64,000 nt of DNA from Azorhizobium doebereinerae UFLA1-100 (GCF_000473085.1 NZ_AXBA01000001.1:124001-188000), one strand, 5' to 3'. Counted from the first letter of the stretch, positions 18,104 through 28,713 are shown. The notes: generated from the letters alone by a model not told the origin. Made by a program: numbers and translations.

Positions 18104-18120
18104 TTTAGAAGCGATCTAAT
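18104..18120. promoter_or_regulatory. Irr/ICE-like iron box before bfd
   Basis: TTTAGAA-GCG-ATCTAAT compared with the Irr iron control element TTTRGAA-YNR-TTCYAAA matches 7/7 in the left arm and 5/7 in the right arm. It ends 22 bases before the bfd ATG, a position expected to overlap the promoter. Function as an Irr site is inferred. Confidence 0.6.
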
Positions 18121-18142
18121 CTAGCGATCACCGGGTCGTGTC

Positions 18143-18382
18143 ATGATTGTCTGCTCGTGCAACGTCTTCTCCGACACCCAGGTCCGCGATGCCTGCGCAT
18201 CGACGGCGGGCGTGACGTCGCCGGGCCAGGTCTATCGCTGCCTCGGATGCTCGCCCCAATGCGGCCGATGCGCCCGCACCATCCGCGCCATACTGGACGA
18301 GGTGCAGGCGCATTCCTGCGCGGAATGCCCCACCGTCTGCCCCGCCGCCAGCCTCTCCACCCGCATGCTCGCCGCCGAATAG
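18143..18382 (+). CDS. bfd: Bacterioferritin-associated ferredoxin
   Basis: A 79-residue [2Fe-2S] protein of the BFD-like family that passes electrons to bacterioferritin so that stored ferric iron can be released. The cluster ligands are the N-terminal Cys4-x-Cys6 and a Cys-x2-Cys pair, most simply Cys40-x2-Cys43, with extra cysteines at 33 and 36. A C-terminal tail of about 30 residues carries three more cysteines. It lies 139 bases upstream of the bacterioferritin gene on the same strand, each with its own iron-box-like motif, which supports joint iron control. Confidence 0.92.
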   Translation: MIVCSCNVFSDTQVRDACASTAGVTSPGQVYRCLGCSPQCGRCARTIRAILDEVQAHSCAECPTVCPAASLSTRMLAAE

Positions 18383-18446
18383 CGGCCCCTCCCCCCTGTG
18401 GAACGCCCCGCCGCCCAAGGGACTTCCTCAGCGTCAAGCCGTTGCG

Positions 18447-18468
18447 ACTAGTTTGGAACTAGTCTAAT
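18447..18468. promoter_or_regulatory. Irr/ICE-like iron box and palindrome before bfr
   Basis: TTTGGAA-CTA-GTCTAAT (18452-18468) matches the element TTTRGAA-YNR-TTCYAAA in 7/7 and 5/7 arm positions with a fitting spacer. It overlaps a perfect palindrome GACTAGTT-TGG-AACTAGTC (18447-18465). The site lies 53 bases upstream of the bfr start. Confidence 0.62.
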
Positions 18469-18521
18469 TATCTTTCCAGGTTTTGTGCATGGCGGCGTTT
18501 GGCTGCCCCAGGGAGACCCAC

Positions 18522-19004
18522 ATGAAGGGCGATCAGAAGGTCATCGAGTATCTGAACCGCGGCCTGCGGTCGGAGCTCACCGCGATCAACCAGTACTGGC
18601 TGCACTACCGCATGCTGGACAACTGGGGCTACAAGGACCTCGCCAAGAAGTGGCGCGCCGAATCCATCGAGGAGATGGTGCACGCCGACAAGTTCGTCGA
18701 CCGCATCCTGTTCCTCGACGGCTTCCCGAACCTCCAGGTGCTGGACCCGCTGCGCATCGGCCAGGACGTGAAGGAAATTCTCGAAGCGGATCTCGCCGCC
18801 GAGCAGGAGGCCCGCGCGCTCTACCAGGAAGCCGCCGCCTATTGCCACTCGGTGAAGGACTTCCCGAGCCGCGACCTGTTCGAGGAACTGATGACCGACG
18901 AGGAAGGCCATATCGACTTCCTTGAGACCCAGCTCGACCTCGTGGACAAGCTCGGCCTCCAGCTCTACGCCCAGCACCATATCGGCGAACTGGACGAGCA
19001 CTGA
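18522..19004 (+). CDS. bfr: Bacterioferritin
   Basis: A 160-residue subunit of the 24-mer haem-containing iron store. The ferroxidase centre is intact at its start: Glu18, Glu51 and His54, and the axial haem ligand Met52 is present (IEEMVHAD). The later ligands lie in [11 protein letters not shown] and [10 protein letters not shown]. The ATG at 18522 is preceded by GGGAGA and gives the standard [12 protein letters not shown] start; an upstream ATG at 18483 would add 13 residues of poor fit. It is followed by a strong terminator and preceded by an Irr-like iron box, consistent with expression when iron is plentiful. Confidence 0.96.
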   Translation: MKGDQKVIEYLNRGLRSELTAINQYWLHYRMLDNWGYKDLAKKWRAESIEEMVHADKFVDRILFLDGFPNLQVLDPLRIGQDVKEILEADLAAEQEARALYQEAAAYCHSVKDFPSRDLFEELMTDEEGHIDFLETQLDLVDKLGLQLYAQHHIGELDEH

Positions 19005-19031
19005 TCCCGTCCGCGGTTCCCAATCGCTGCG

Positions 19032-19056
19032 AAGGCCCGGCACCGCCGGGCCTTTT
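19032..19056 (+). terminator. Terminator of bfr
   Basis: The stem AAGGCCCGG/CCGGGCCTT with loop CACCG, followed by TTTT, begins 28 bases after the bfr stop codon. Confidence 0.88.
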
Positions 19057-19081
19057 GCGTTCCAGAGCCCGGAACGCGCTG

Positions 19082-19098
19082 TTTGGACTTGTTCCAAC
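19082..19098. promoter_or_regulatory. Irr/ICE-like iron box before the iron-binding protein gene
   Basis: TTTGGAC-TTG-TTCCAAC matches the element TTTRGAA-YNR-TTCYAAA in 6/7 and 6/7 arm positions with a fitting spacer, the most symmetrical of the three sites in this block. It lies 106 bases upstream of the start codon. Confidence 0.62.
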
Positions 19099-19204
19099 AT
19101 ATTGAGATCACAGCCTCTTTCGTTGACGCTCCGGCCGGCTCTCGCTACGGCACCAGACATGCCGGACACGCGGCAGGTGGGACAACGTGAAGGGGAGGCA
19201 GGAC

Positions 19205-20245
19205 ATGCCGCGTTCTCTGGGCCAGCGGGTGAGCCGATCGCTGCTTCTGGCGGCCTGCGCCGCGACGCTTCTGGCGGGCGGCGCGTCCGCCCAGCAGGTG
19301 GTGAACGTCTACACCACCCGTGAGCCGGCCCTGGCCGCGCCTTTGTTCGAGGCCTTCACCAAGGCCACCGGCATCGCCGTCAACAGCGTGTTCGTGAAGG
19401 ACGGCCTGGCCGAGCGCGTGAAGGCGGAAGGCGCCGCCTCCCCCGCCGACCTGCTGATGACCGTGGACGTGGGCAACCTGCTCGACGTGGTCGATGCCGG
19501 CGTCACCCAGCCGGTGGACAGCCCGGTGCTGTCCGCCGCCATTCCGGCCAACCTGCGCGACCCCGCCGGCAACTGGTTCGCCCTCTCCATGCGCGCCCGC
19601 CTGGTCTATGAGGCCAAGGACCTGCCGAAGCCGGCCAGCTTCACCTATGAGGAACTGGCCGATCCCAAGTGGAAGGGCAAGGTCTGCATCCGCTCGGGCC
19701 AGCATCCCTACAATATCGGCCTGACCGCCGCCTATATTGTCCACTATGGCGAAGCCAAGACCGAAGCCTGGCTGCGCGGCCTGAAGTCCAATCTCGCCCG
19801 CAAGGCCACCGGCGGCGACCGCGAGGGCGCCCGCGACATCCTCGGCGGCATCTGCGACGTGGCGGTGGGCAATTCCTATTATGTCGGCCTCATGCGCTCC
19901 GGCGCCGGCGGCCCCGAGCAGAAGAAGTGGGGCGAGGCCATCAACGTGGTGCTGCCCACCTTCGAGGGCGGCGGCACCCATGTGAACGTCTCCGGCGCCG
20001 CCGTGGCCCGCAACGCGCCCAACAAGGCCAATGCGGTCAAGCTGCTGGAATTCGCCGTCTCGCCGCAGATGCAGGCGGTCTACGCCAAGCAGAACATGGA
20101 ATATCCGGTGCTCGCCGGGGCCGAGATCGATCCCATCATCGCCGAACTGGGGCCGCTCAAGGTGGATCCGGTCTCGCTGGTGGACATCGCCAAGGCCCGC
20201 AAGAAGGCCAGCGAGCTGATGGACAAGGTCGGCTTCGACAACTGA
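19205..20245 (+). CDS. Periplasmic iron(III)-binding protein of an ABC importer
   Basis: A 346-residue substrate-binding protein of the FbpA/FutA ferric iron family. It has a Sec signal peptide ending in ASAQQ near residue 29, then NVYTTREPALAAPLFEAF, the DLLMTVDVGNLLDVVDAG segment and the iron-ligand tyrosine region GNSYYVGLM. The ATG at 19205 follows AGGGGAGG at good spacing. It precedes the permease gene by 22 bases, so the two form an operon, and an Irr-like motif lies upstream. The protein would bind Fe3+ in the periplasm and pass it to the permease. Confidence 0.9.
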   Translation: MPRSLGQRVSRSLLLAACAATLLAGGASAQQVVNVYTTREPALAAPLFEAFTKATGIAVNSVFVKDGLAERVKAEGAASPADLLMTVDVGNLLDVVDAGVTQPVDSPVLSAAIPANLRDPAGNWFALSMRARLVYEAKDLPKPASFTYEELADPKWKGKVCIRSGQHPYNIGLTAAYIVHYGEAKTEAWLRGLKSNLARKATGGDREGARDILGGICDVAVGNSYYVGLMRSGAGGPEQKKWGEAINVVLPTFEGGGTHVNVSGAAVARNAPNKANAVKLLEFAVSPQMQAVYAKQNMEYPVLAGAEIDPIIAELGPLKVDPVSLVDIAKARKKASELMDKVGFDN

Positions 20246-20267
20246 GCCGGCACAACCGAGCCCGCGC

Positions 20268-21995
20268 GTGACAGACTTTGCCCTGAGGCCCACGCACAGC
20301 CGCCGCGCCCGCTGGCTCCCCCGGCGCGGCGGGCTGCTGCTCGCCGTCTCGGGCGCCGTCGCGCTGCTGGTGCTGCTGCCTGTCCTGGCCTTGGGGGAGA
20401 TCTCCGCCCAGGGCTCGGGCGACCTGTGGCCGCACCTGATCGAGAACGTGCTGCCGGTGGCCCTCCAGCAGACCCTCGCCCTGCTGCTGGGGGTCGGGCT
20501 CGTCACCACGCTCATCGCCGTGCCCTGCGCCTGGCTGGTGGCCACCTGCAGCTTTCCCGGCCGCGGCCTGTTCGAATGGGCGCTGCTGCTGCCGCTGGCA
20601 GTGCCGAGCTACATCGTCGCCTATTGCTATCTCGACGTGCTGCATCCGCTCGGCCCGGTGCAGGGCGCGCTGCGCTTCCTGCTCGGCATCTCCAGCCCGC
20701 GCGGCCTGCACCTGCCGGACCTGCGCTCCACCGGCGGCTGCATCTTCGTGCTCAGCGTGGTGCTCTATCCTTACGTCTACCTCTCCGCCCGGGCGAGCTT
20801 CCTGGTGCAGTCGGCGGCGGCGCTGGAGGTGGCGCGCACGCTCGGCGCCGGTCGGCTGCGCACCTTCGTGCGCATCGCCATGCCGCTGGCCCGGCCGGCC
20901 ATCGTCGCCGGGGTCACGCTGGCGCTGCTGGAGACGCTGGGCGATATCGGCGCCTCCGAATTCCTCGGCATGCGCACCCTCACCGTTTCCATCTACACCA
21001 CCTGGGTGAACCGCTCGAACCTGCCCGGCGCGGCGCAGATCGCCCTGGTCATGCTGGCGCTGGTGCTCGTCCTCATCGTGGCGGAACGCGCCGCCCGGCG
21101 CAGCCGGCGCTACGTGGCCACCGGCTCGGCGCGGCCGCAGGCGCCCGCCCGCCTCACCGGCCCGGCGGCGCTGGGGGCCGTCGTGCTGTGCGCCGTCCCG
21201 GTGCTGCTGGGCTTCGGCGTGCCGCTGCTCCATCTTCTCAACGCCGCCATCCAGCGCATTGAATTCTCAGGCATTTCGCTCGGCATCCTGCGCGAGGCGC
21301 GCAACAGCGCCGCGCTCGCGCTGGCCGGAACGGCGGTCGCCCTCGGCCTCGGGCTGGCGGTGGCGGTGGCCCAGAGGCTCGACCGCAGCCGGCTCGGTAC
21401 CGCCTTCGCCCGGATCGCCAGCCTCGGCTATGCGGTGCCCGGCACCGTGCTGGCCATTGGCCTCCTGACCCCGCTCGCCGCCTTCGACAATGTGGTGGAC
21501 CAGTTCGCCCGGCAGTTCGCCGGCCTCTCCACCGGGCTGCTGATCTCAGGCTCCGGCGGCGCGCTGGTGATCGCCTATGCCATCCGCTTCCTCACCATCC
21601 CCATCGGCGGGGTGGAGGCGGGCTATGCCAAGATGTCGGCCCATCTGGACATGGCGGCGCGCAATCTCGGTTGCACGCGCCCGGCCATGGTGCAGCGCAT
21701 CCACCTGCCGCTGCTGCGGCCGGCGCTGGCCACCGCCGCGCTGATCGTGTTCGTGGACGGCATGAAGGAACTGCCCGCCACCCTGCTGCTGCGGCCGCTG
21801 GGGGTGGAGACGCTGTCCACGCACATCTATGCGGAGGCGGCGCGCAGCACCTATGAGGACGGGGCCCTGGCCGCGCTGCTCATCGTGCTGGTGGGCCTGC
21901 TGCCGGTGATCCTGCTGGCCCGTGTGTCACGGATCGCCACGCGCCCGGCCGGCTCCCGCGGCTCTCCCGGCGGCGGATCGGCCGTCAGCGACTGA
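20268..21995 (+). CDS. Iron(III) ABC transporter permease, fused double domain
   Basis: A 575-residue inner-membrane permease of the FbpB/FutB type with two binding-protein-dependent transport domains in tandem, each with about six spans. The ATPase-contact (EAA) loops read ALEVARTLGAGRLRTFVRIAMPLARPA near residue 190 and HLDMAARNLGCTRPAMVQRIHLPLLRPA near residue 465; both are quoted here only as landmarks. Translation begins at GTG 20268. No gene for the matching ATPase (FbpC) is found in the window, so the pump must borrow one encoded elsewhere. The next gene is on the opposite strand. Confidence 0.9.
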   Translation: MTDFALRPTHSRRARWLPRRGGLLLAVSGAVALLVLLPVLALGEISAQGSGDLWPHLIENVLPVALQQTLALLLGVGLVTTLIAVPCAWLVATCSFPGRGLFEWALLLPLAVPSYIVAYCYLDVLHPLGPVQGALRFLLGISSPRGLHLPDLRSTGGCIFVLSVVLYPYVYLSARASFLVQSAAALEVARTLGAGRLRTFVRIAMPLARPAIVAGVTLALLETLGDIGASEFLGMRTLTVSIYTTWVNRSNLPGAAQIALVMLALVLVLIVAERAARRSRRYVATGSARPQAPARLTGPAALGAVVLCAVPVLLGFGVPLLHLLNAAIQRIEFSGISLGILREARNSAALALAGTAVALGLGLAVAVAQRLDRSRLGTAFARIASLGYAVPGTVLAIGLLTPLAAFDNVVDQFARQFAGLSTGLLISGSGGALVIAYAIRFLTIPIGGVEAGYAKMSAHLDMAARNLGCTRPAMVQRIHLPLLRPALATAALIVFVDGMKELPATLLLRPLGVETLSTHIYAEAARSTYEDGALAALLIVLVGLLPVILLARVSRIATRPAGSRGSPGGGSAVSD

Positions 21996-22049
21996 TCCGG
22001 CTGCGCCGCCGGTCGCGGACGACCGGCGGCCCGTGGTCCGGCGATCGGC

Positions 22050-24014
<1,965 letters not shown>

Positions 24015-24370
24015 TGCTTCCTCCCGTGGAGCGCCTCTCCCCTCAGGCCTGAGTCGCAAGCCGGACGGTAAAGCGGTCTCTATCATACCGTTAGAGACGA
24101 ATTCACCGTCCGGACCTTGTCAATCCAGGCGGACCCGTCTCTCCACCGGCGGCCGCCCGAGGCGGCCTTCCGGCGGACGCTGAAACTAGCCCTGTTGCCG
24201 ACCCGTGTCATAGCCCTTCACCCGTTTCCTGTCAGGCTTTGGACAGCCATGAAAGCGACACAGACCCCGCCGATTGTCGCGGCGACCTCGGGCAGGGCCA
24301 ACGCAGGCGTCGCGTTCCGCGACCGCGGCGCTCGAGCCCTCCCGCCAACAGGATTGTTCGGACCGACGTG
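24015..24370. other. Divergent spacer aacS / AsmA-like gene
   Basis: About 355 bases with no supportable gene. It contains the nested palindrome at 24061-24113 and, on the minus strand, a TTGACA hexamer (24118-24123) just upstream of it that could be a -35 element for aacS, although no -10 at standard distance is clear. Confidence 0.5.
24061..24113. promoter_or_regulatory. 53-bp nested palindrome upstream of aacS
   Basis: Two perfect inverted repeats share one centre: the outer arms CCGGACGGT (24061-24069) and ACCGTCCGG (24105-24113), and the inner arms GTCTCTA (24076-24082) and TAGAGAC (24092-24098). The linkers between them are also partly complementary. It lies 47 bases upstream of the aacS start and probably is a regulator binding site or a long leader hairpin. 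Confidence 0.6.
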
Positions 24371-26290
24371 GTGATCCTTCGCCCCACCGCACGGCGCCTC
24401 GCGCTCGCGGCAGCCGCCTCCGCCGGCGCCCTCGCTGGGCTGTGCCTGATCGCGCTCGCGGTCGCGCCGGCGCTGGTGCCGCAGGGCGAGGTGCGCCGTG
24501 CCGCCACGGACGCGCTGGCCCTCAGTTCCGGGCGCGAGGTCCGCATCGTCGGCGACAGCCGGTTCTCGCTCCTGCCCTACCCGCGCATCCTGCTCGATCG
24601 CGTCGAGCTCGCCATGCCGGGCAGCGCCGCGCTGGACGCCGAGCGCATCACCGCCCGGCTGCGGCTGCTGCCGCTGCTGGTCGGCCGCGCCGACGTGGCG
24701 AGCGTGACGCTGGAGCGGCCGATCCTCACCGTGTCCGGGCCGGTGGCGGTGCCGCACCTGTCGCTCGCCCCGTTCATTAGCGCGCCGGGGACGCCGGCGC
24801 TGCGCATCCAGAACGGCACCATCGCCTGGCGCGACGGGACCGGCCTGACGCAGGAACTGGTCAGCGGCATCGATGCCCGGCTGGACCATGCCTCCGGCGG
24901 CAAGGGGATCAGCGCCTCGGCCGATTTCACCTGGCGGGAGACCGCCGCCAGCGGCCGCCTCGTCATCGCCGATGCCCAGGCCTTTCTCAACGGCATGGAC
25001 AGCGACACCCGGCTCGACCTCTCCTCCGGCGGCTCGTTCGTGAAGTTCCGTGGCTCCGCCGCCTCGGGGCCGAGCCCGGTGGCCGAGGGCGACCTGTCGC
25101 TGGAGACCCCGGACCTGCGCGGCCTCATGGACTGGGTCCGCCAGCCCACCCCCACCACCGGCGGCTTCGGCCGCTTCTCCTTCGGCGCCCATCTCTCCGC
25201 CCATGCCAAGGAGATCGCCCTCACCCCCGCATATGTGGAGATGGACGGCAATCGCAGCGAGGGCGGGCTGACGGTGAAGCTCGACGGCGCCCGCCCGCTG
25301 GTGGAGGGCACCTTCGCCGCCGACGCGCTGAACATCACCCCCTACGGCCGGCTGTCGCTGACCGCCAGCGGCGGGCACGACTGGGACCACAAGCGCCTCG
25401 ACGTCTCGCCGCTGCGCAAGGCGGACCTCGACCTGCGCCTGTCCGCCACCAGCATCCGCGCCGACGAAAGCGTGTTCGAGCGGGTGGCCAGCACCGTGGT
25501 GCTGCGCGGCGGCCGGCTCGACATGTCCATCGGCGAGGCGGCGGCCTGGGGCGGCCTGCTGCGCGCCTCCCTGACCCTGATGCCGGCGGAGCACGCGGCG
25601 GACGGCTTCCTCATGCGCATGGAGATGGAGGGCACCGACGTCGCCCTCGACCGCGCGCTGTCGGACATCGCCGACGTGCGCCGGCTCGACGGCACCGGTA
25701 CCATCCAGGCCAGCCTCGCCGGCCAGGGCAGCAGCATCTACGGCCTCGCCCAGTCGCTGAGCGGCGACGTGGCGGTCACCGGCACCGGCGGCGCCATCGT
25801 CGGGCTCGATGTCGCGCAGGCGCTGCGGCACATCGAGCAGCGCCCCCTGTCCGGCGGCGGCGACCTGCGCGGCGGGCGCACCGCCTTCACCACGCTGAAG
25901 GCCAAGGCGCGCATCGACAACGGCATCGCCGTCATCGACGGCGCCAATGTGGAAGGCAAGCAGGTCAAGCTCACCCTCGGCGGCTCGGTCTCGGTGGTCC
26001 ACCGCGACCTCGACCTCAAGGGCGAGGCGAGCCTCGTGCCGGCCAACGCCGCCGCCCAGGCCGCGCCCTTCGCCCTGCCCTTCATCGTCCAGGGGGCGTG
26101 GGACAATGCCTATGTCATGCCCGACGCCCAGAGCCTGATCCGCCGTTCCGGCGCGGCGCAGCCGCTGCTGGAGGCGGTGCGCAGCCGCGGCGGCGATGCC
26201 GCCGTGCGCTCGGTGATCGAGCAGATCGCCAAGCCGAGCCCGCTGCTGCCGGCCAATCCCATCGTCCCCACCGGCTCCAAGGCCAACTGA
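24371..26290 (+). CDS. AsmA family protein
   Basis: A 639-residue protein with one N-terminal membrane anchor (about residues 10-32, rich in Ala and Leu) and a long periplasmic part with the AsmA pattern: ALALSSGREVRIVGDSRFSL and PYPRILLDRVELA near the start, and the C-terminal AsmA region LDGTGTIQASLAGQGSSIYG, QSLSGDVAVTGTGGAIVG. AsmA-type proteins are linked to outer-membrane assembly and lipid transfer between membranes. The start is uncertain: two adjacent GTG codons at 24368 and 24371 fit best, without a clear ribosome-binding site. It stands alone, with a terminator after the stop codon. Confidence 0.82.
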   Translation: MILRPTARRLALAAAASAGALAGLCLIALAVAPALVPQGEVRRAATDALALSSGREVRIVGDSRFSLLPYPRILLDRVELAMPGSAALDAERITARLRLLPLLVGRADVASVTLERPILTVSGPVAVPHLSLAPFISAPGTPALRIQNGTIAWRDGTGLTQELVSGIDARLDHASGGKGISASADFTWRETAASGRLVIADAQAFLNGMDSDTRLDLSSGGSFVKFRGSAASGPSPVAEGDLSLETPDLRGLMDWVRQPTPTTGGFGRFSFGAHLSAHAKEIALTPAYVEMDGNRSEGGLTVKLDGARPLVEGTFAADALNITPYGRLSLTASGGHDWDHKRLDVSPLRKADLDLRLSATSIRADESVFERVASTVVLRGGRLDMSIGEAAAWGGLLRASLTLMPAEHAADGFLMRMEMEGTDVALDRALSDIADVRRLDGTGTIQASLAGQGSSIYGLAQSLSGDVAVTGTGGAIVGLDVAQALRHIEQRPLSGGGDLRGGRTAFTTLKAKARIDNGIAVIDGANVEGKQVKLTLGGSVSVVHRDLDLKGEASLVPANAAAQAAPFALPFIVQGAWDNAYVMPDAQSLIRRSGAAQPLLEAVRSRGGDAAVRSVIEQIAKPSPLLPANPIVPTGSKAN

Positions 26291-26313
26291 CGCCACGCGG
26301 CGCCGGGATGAAG

Positions 26314-26345
26314 CAAAGCCGCCGCAGGGTGCTGCGGCGGCTTTC
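26314..26345. terminator. Bidirectional terminator between AsmA-like gene and TonB receptor
   Basis: The stem AAAGCCGCCGCA/TGCGGCGGCTTT with loop GGGTGC lies 24 bases after the AsmA-like stop and 31 bases beyond the receptor stop on the other strand. A and T tracts at both sides allow use in both directions. Confidence 0.82.
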
Positions 26346-26375
26346 GTGCGTCGGCGGAGGACCCGGCGGGAGCGC

Positions 26376-28628
26376 TCACCAGTGATAGGCGAGCGTCCCG
26401 AGCACGGTGCGGCCGGTGCCCACGAAGCACTGGTTCGCGGAGGCGCAGGCGGAGACGTAATACTTGTCGGTCAGGTTGGTGGCGGTGACCGAGGCGCGCC
26501 AGCCGTCGCCCTTGCCCGGCGTGCCGCCGAAGTCGTAATGCACCGCCGCGTCGAACAGCACCCGCTCGGGCACCACCATGGCCGCCGTATTGGTCTGGTC
26601 GCCATAGGTCTCGCCCACATAGCGCGCGCCGCCGCCCAGTGTCACGCCCTTGGCCCAGCCGTTGACCCAGGTGTAGTCGAGCCAGGCCGAGGCGGCATTC
26701 TGCGGCACGCCGACCGGAACCTTGCCCTGCACGCCGCTGACGTTGCTCTTGGTCACTTCCGCGTCGGTGTAGGCATAAGCCAGGGTCAGGTTCATCTTGG
26801 GCAGGATCTCGGCCTTGCCGGACACCTCGATGCCGCGCGAATTGATCTCGCCGGTCTGGGTCTGGCAGGTGGCGGCGCTGCACAGCGTGACCGCCGTATT
26901 GGTGCTGGTGTGCTGGGTGTCGGTGGTCAGCACGTTCTGCTGGGTGATGTCGAAATAGGACACCGTGAACAGCCCGTTGAACAGGGTCGGCTGGTACTTC
27001 ACGCCGGCCTCGAACGACTGGCCGGTGGTGGGCAGGAACGGCGTGCCGCCATAGCCCGTGCCCATGGCCGGATCGAACGAGGTAGCATAGCTCACGTAGG
27101 GCGCGATGCCGTTCCTGAACTGGTAGAGCAGCCCGGCGCGATAGGTGAAGGCGCTGTCGTCATTGGTGAAGCTGGTCTGGGTCCGGCTGGTGAGCGCCGT
27201 GGTGGTGGTCTCCGAGTGCACATAGTCCTCGCGCACCCCCAGCAGCGCATGCCAGTCGCCGTAATTGATCTGGTCCTGCGCGTAGCCGCCCACCTGCATG
27301 CGCGAGGCGTCCTGCTGGGTGTTGAGGCTGGGCGAGGCCACCACCGACCACACCGGCGCCTGCACGTTCACATAGGAGGTCGCCCCGGTGCCGTAGAGCG
27401 AGGAGGCGTCGTAGCGTTGCAGGTCCGCGCCCAGCAGCAGCTTGTGGTCGAGCGGGCCGGTGGAGAATTTGGCGATCGCCTGATTGTCCAGCGCGCCGCC
27501 GCTCACGCTCTCCACATAGCGCGACGCCGAGAGGGCGAGGCAGCGGTAGGAATAGCCGCCGCAGGCGGACGCCGCCGCCCAGGCGCTGCCGCTGGCCGGT
27601 ACCGAGAGTGCCTCGAAATCGGTGTCCAGCCAGATGTAGCGGAAGTTCTGCCGCACCGTCCAAACGTTGTCGATGCTGTGCTCGAACTGGTAGGCCAGCG
27701 TCGTCTGCTCGCGGGTGAAGCCGCCGAAGGACGGGTTGTTGGCGTAGAAGTCGCGCGGGATCTGGCCGCTGGGATTGACCTGGAGCGTGCCGAGCGCCGG
27801 CAGCCACATGGAATAATAGCTCGACGGGTCGTTCTCATAGGTGAGCTGGACCCGCAGCCTGGTGCTCTCGTTCGGCTGCCAGGCGATCATCGGCGCCACC
27901 ACCACGCGCTTGCTGTCCGGCGCGTCCACGTCCGTGCCGTCCAGCCGGCCGACGCCGACGAAGCGGTAGAGCAGCGAGCCGTCCGCGTTCAGGCGGCCGT
28001 TCAGGTCCACCCCGGTCTCCGCCGTGCCGTGATTGCCGATGGTGGCGAACACCTCGTTCTTGGCGGCGATGTCCGGCCACTTGCTGATGATGTCGATGGC
28101 CCCGCCCGGGCTGCCCTGGCCATAGACCGAGGACACCGGCCCGCGCGCCACGTCGATGCGCTCCAGCAGATAGGGATCGAGGCCCGGCACCGCATAGTTC
28201 AGGCCCTTGAAGATGCGCAGCCCGTCCCAATACTGGATATAGTTGGCATTGCCGCCGAAGCCGCCGAAGCCGCGGATGAACACGGTGTCGTAGCGGTTGC
28301 CGGGGCGCGCGTCGGAGACGACGCCGACCTCGTAATGCAGCGCCTCCTGCACCGTCTGGGCGCCCTGGTTGTCCATCTGCTCGCGGGTGACGACGGAGAC
28401 CGCGAGCGGCGTCTGGGCCAGCGGCGCCTCGGTCTTGGTGCCGGCCCGCGCCTGGCGCGCCACGAAGCCCTGGTCGGCCGGGCTGCCGTCGGCGTTCACG
28501 TCCACGGTATCGAGCGGGATGCTGCCCTCCGTGCTGGGCTTGGCCGCCGTCTCCGCGCGGGCCGGAGCCCCGAGGGAGAGGAACGCAAGGGCGATGATCG
28601 AACTGGAAAGGCAGGTTGAGGCGCGCAC
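26376..28628 (-). CDS. TonB-dependent siderophore receptor
   Basis: A 750-residue outer-membrane receptor. Residues 1-25 are a signal peptide ending ARA-E. The plug domain follows, with QTPLAVSVVTREQM, ALHYEVGVVSD, VFIRGFGG and ERIDVARGPVSSVYGQGSPGG, which are typical of ferric-siderophore receptors (FhuA/FpvA type). The rest is a 22-strand barrel with alternating hydrophobic residues, ending in the aromatic C-terminus YHW used for outer-membrane insertion. The AraC regulator gene lies upstream on the same strand. No siderophore biosynthesis genes are present in the window, so the ligand, perhaps a xenosiderophore, is unknown. Confidence 0.93.
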   Translation of the reverse strand: MRASTCLSSSIIALAFLSLGAPARAETAAKPSTEGSIPLDTVDVNADGSPADQGFVARQARAGTKTEAPLAQTPLAVSVVTREQMDNQGAQTVQEALHYEVGVVSDARPGNRYDTVFIRGFGGFGGNANYIQYWDGLRIFKGLNYAVPGLDPYLLERIDVARGPVSSVYGQGSPGGAIDIISKWPDIAAKNEVFATIGNHGTAETGVDLNGRLNADGSLLYRFVGVGRLDGTDVDAPDSKRVVVAPMIAWQPNESTRLRVQLTYENDPSSYYSMWLPALGTLQVNPSGQIPRDFYANNPSFGGFTREQTTLAYQFEHSIDNVWTVRQNFRYIWLDTDFEALSVPASGSAWAAASACGGYSYRCLALSASRYVESVSGGALDNQAIAKFSTGPLDHKLLLGADLQRYDASSLYGTGATSYVNVQAPVWSVVASPSLNTQQDASRMQVGGYAQDQINYGDWHALLGVREDYVHSETTTTALTSRTQTSFTNDDSAFTYRAGLLYQFRNGIAPYVSYATSFDPAMGTGYGGTPFLPTTGQSFEAGVKYQPTLFNGLFTVSYFDITQQNVLTTDTQHTSTNTAVTLCSAATCQTQTGEINSRGIEVSGKAEILPKMNLTLAYAYTDAEVTKSNVSGVQGKVPVGVPQNAASAWLDYTWVNGWAKGVTLGGGARYVGETYGDQTNTAAMVVPERVLFDAAVHYDFGGTPGKGDGWRASVTATNLTDKYYVSACASANQCFVGTGRTVLGTLAYHW

Positions 28629-28698
28629 CGGGACACCCGTTCGTGAGGGATCGACGGAGGCATTTCCACCAATGTCCGCCGGAGTGTCCGAGCAATAA

Positions 28699-28713
28699 GA
28701 GAGTCAATCTCTC
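28699..28713. promoter_or_regulatory. Inverted repeat upstream of the siderophore receptor
   Basis: GAGAG-TCAAT-CTCTC, a perfect 5-bp inverted repeat, lies 70 bases upstream of the receptor start, between it and the AraC gene. A second repeat CGAAA-CCGAC-TTTCG follows at 28721-28735. They could be binding sites of the PchR-like regulator. Confidence 0.35.

Noticed and set aside
26346-28619. Long open frame antisense to the TonB receptor
   Set aside because: No recognisable domain; the receptor on the other strand has signal peptide, plug and C-terminal aromatic signature.
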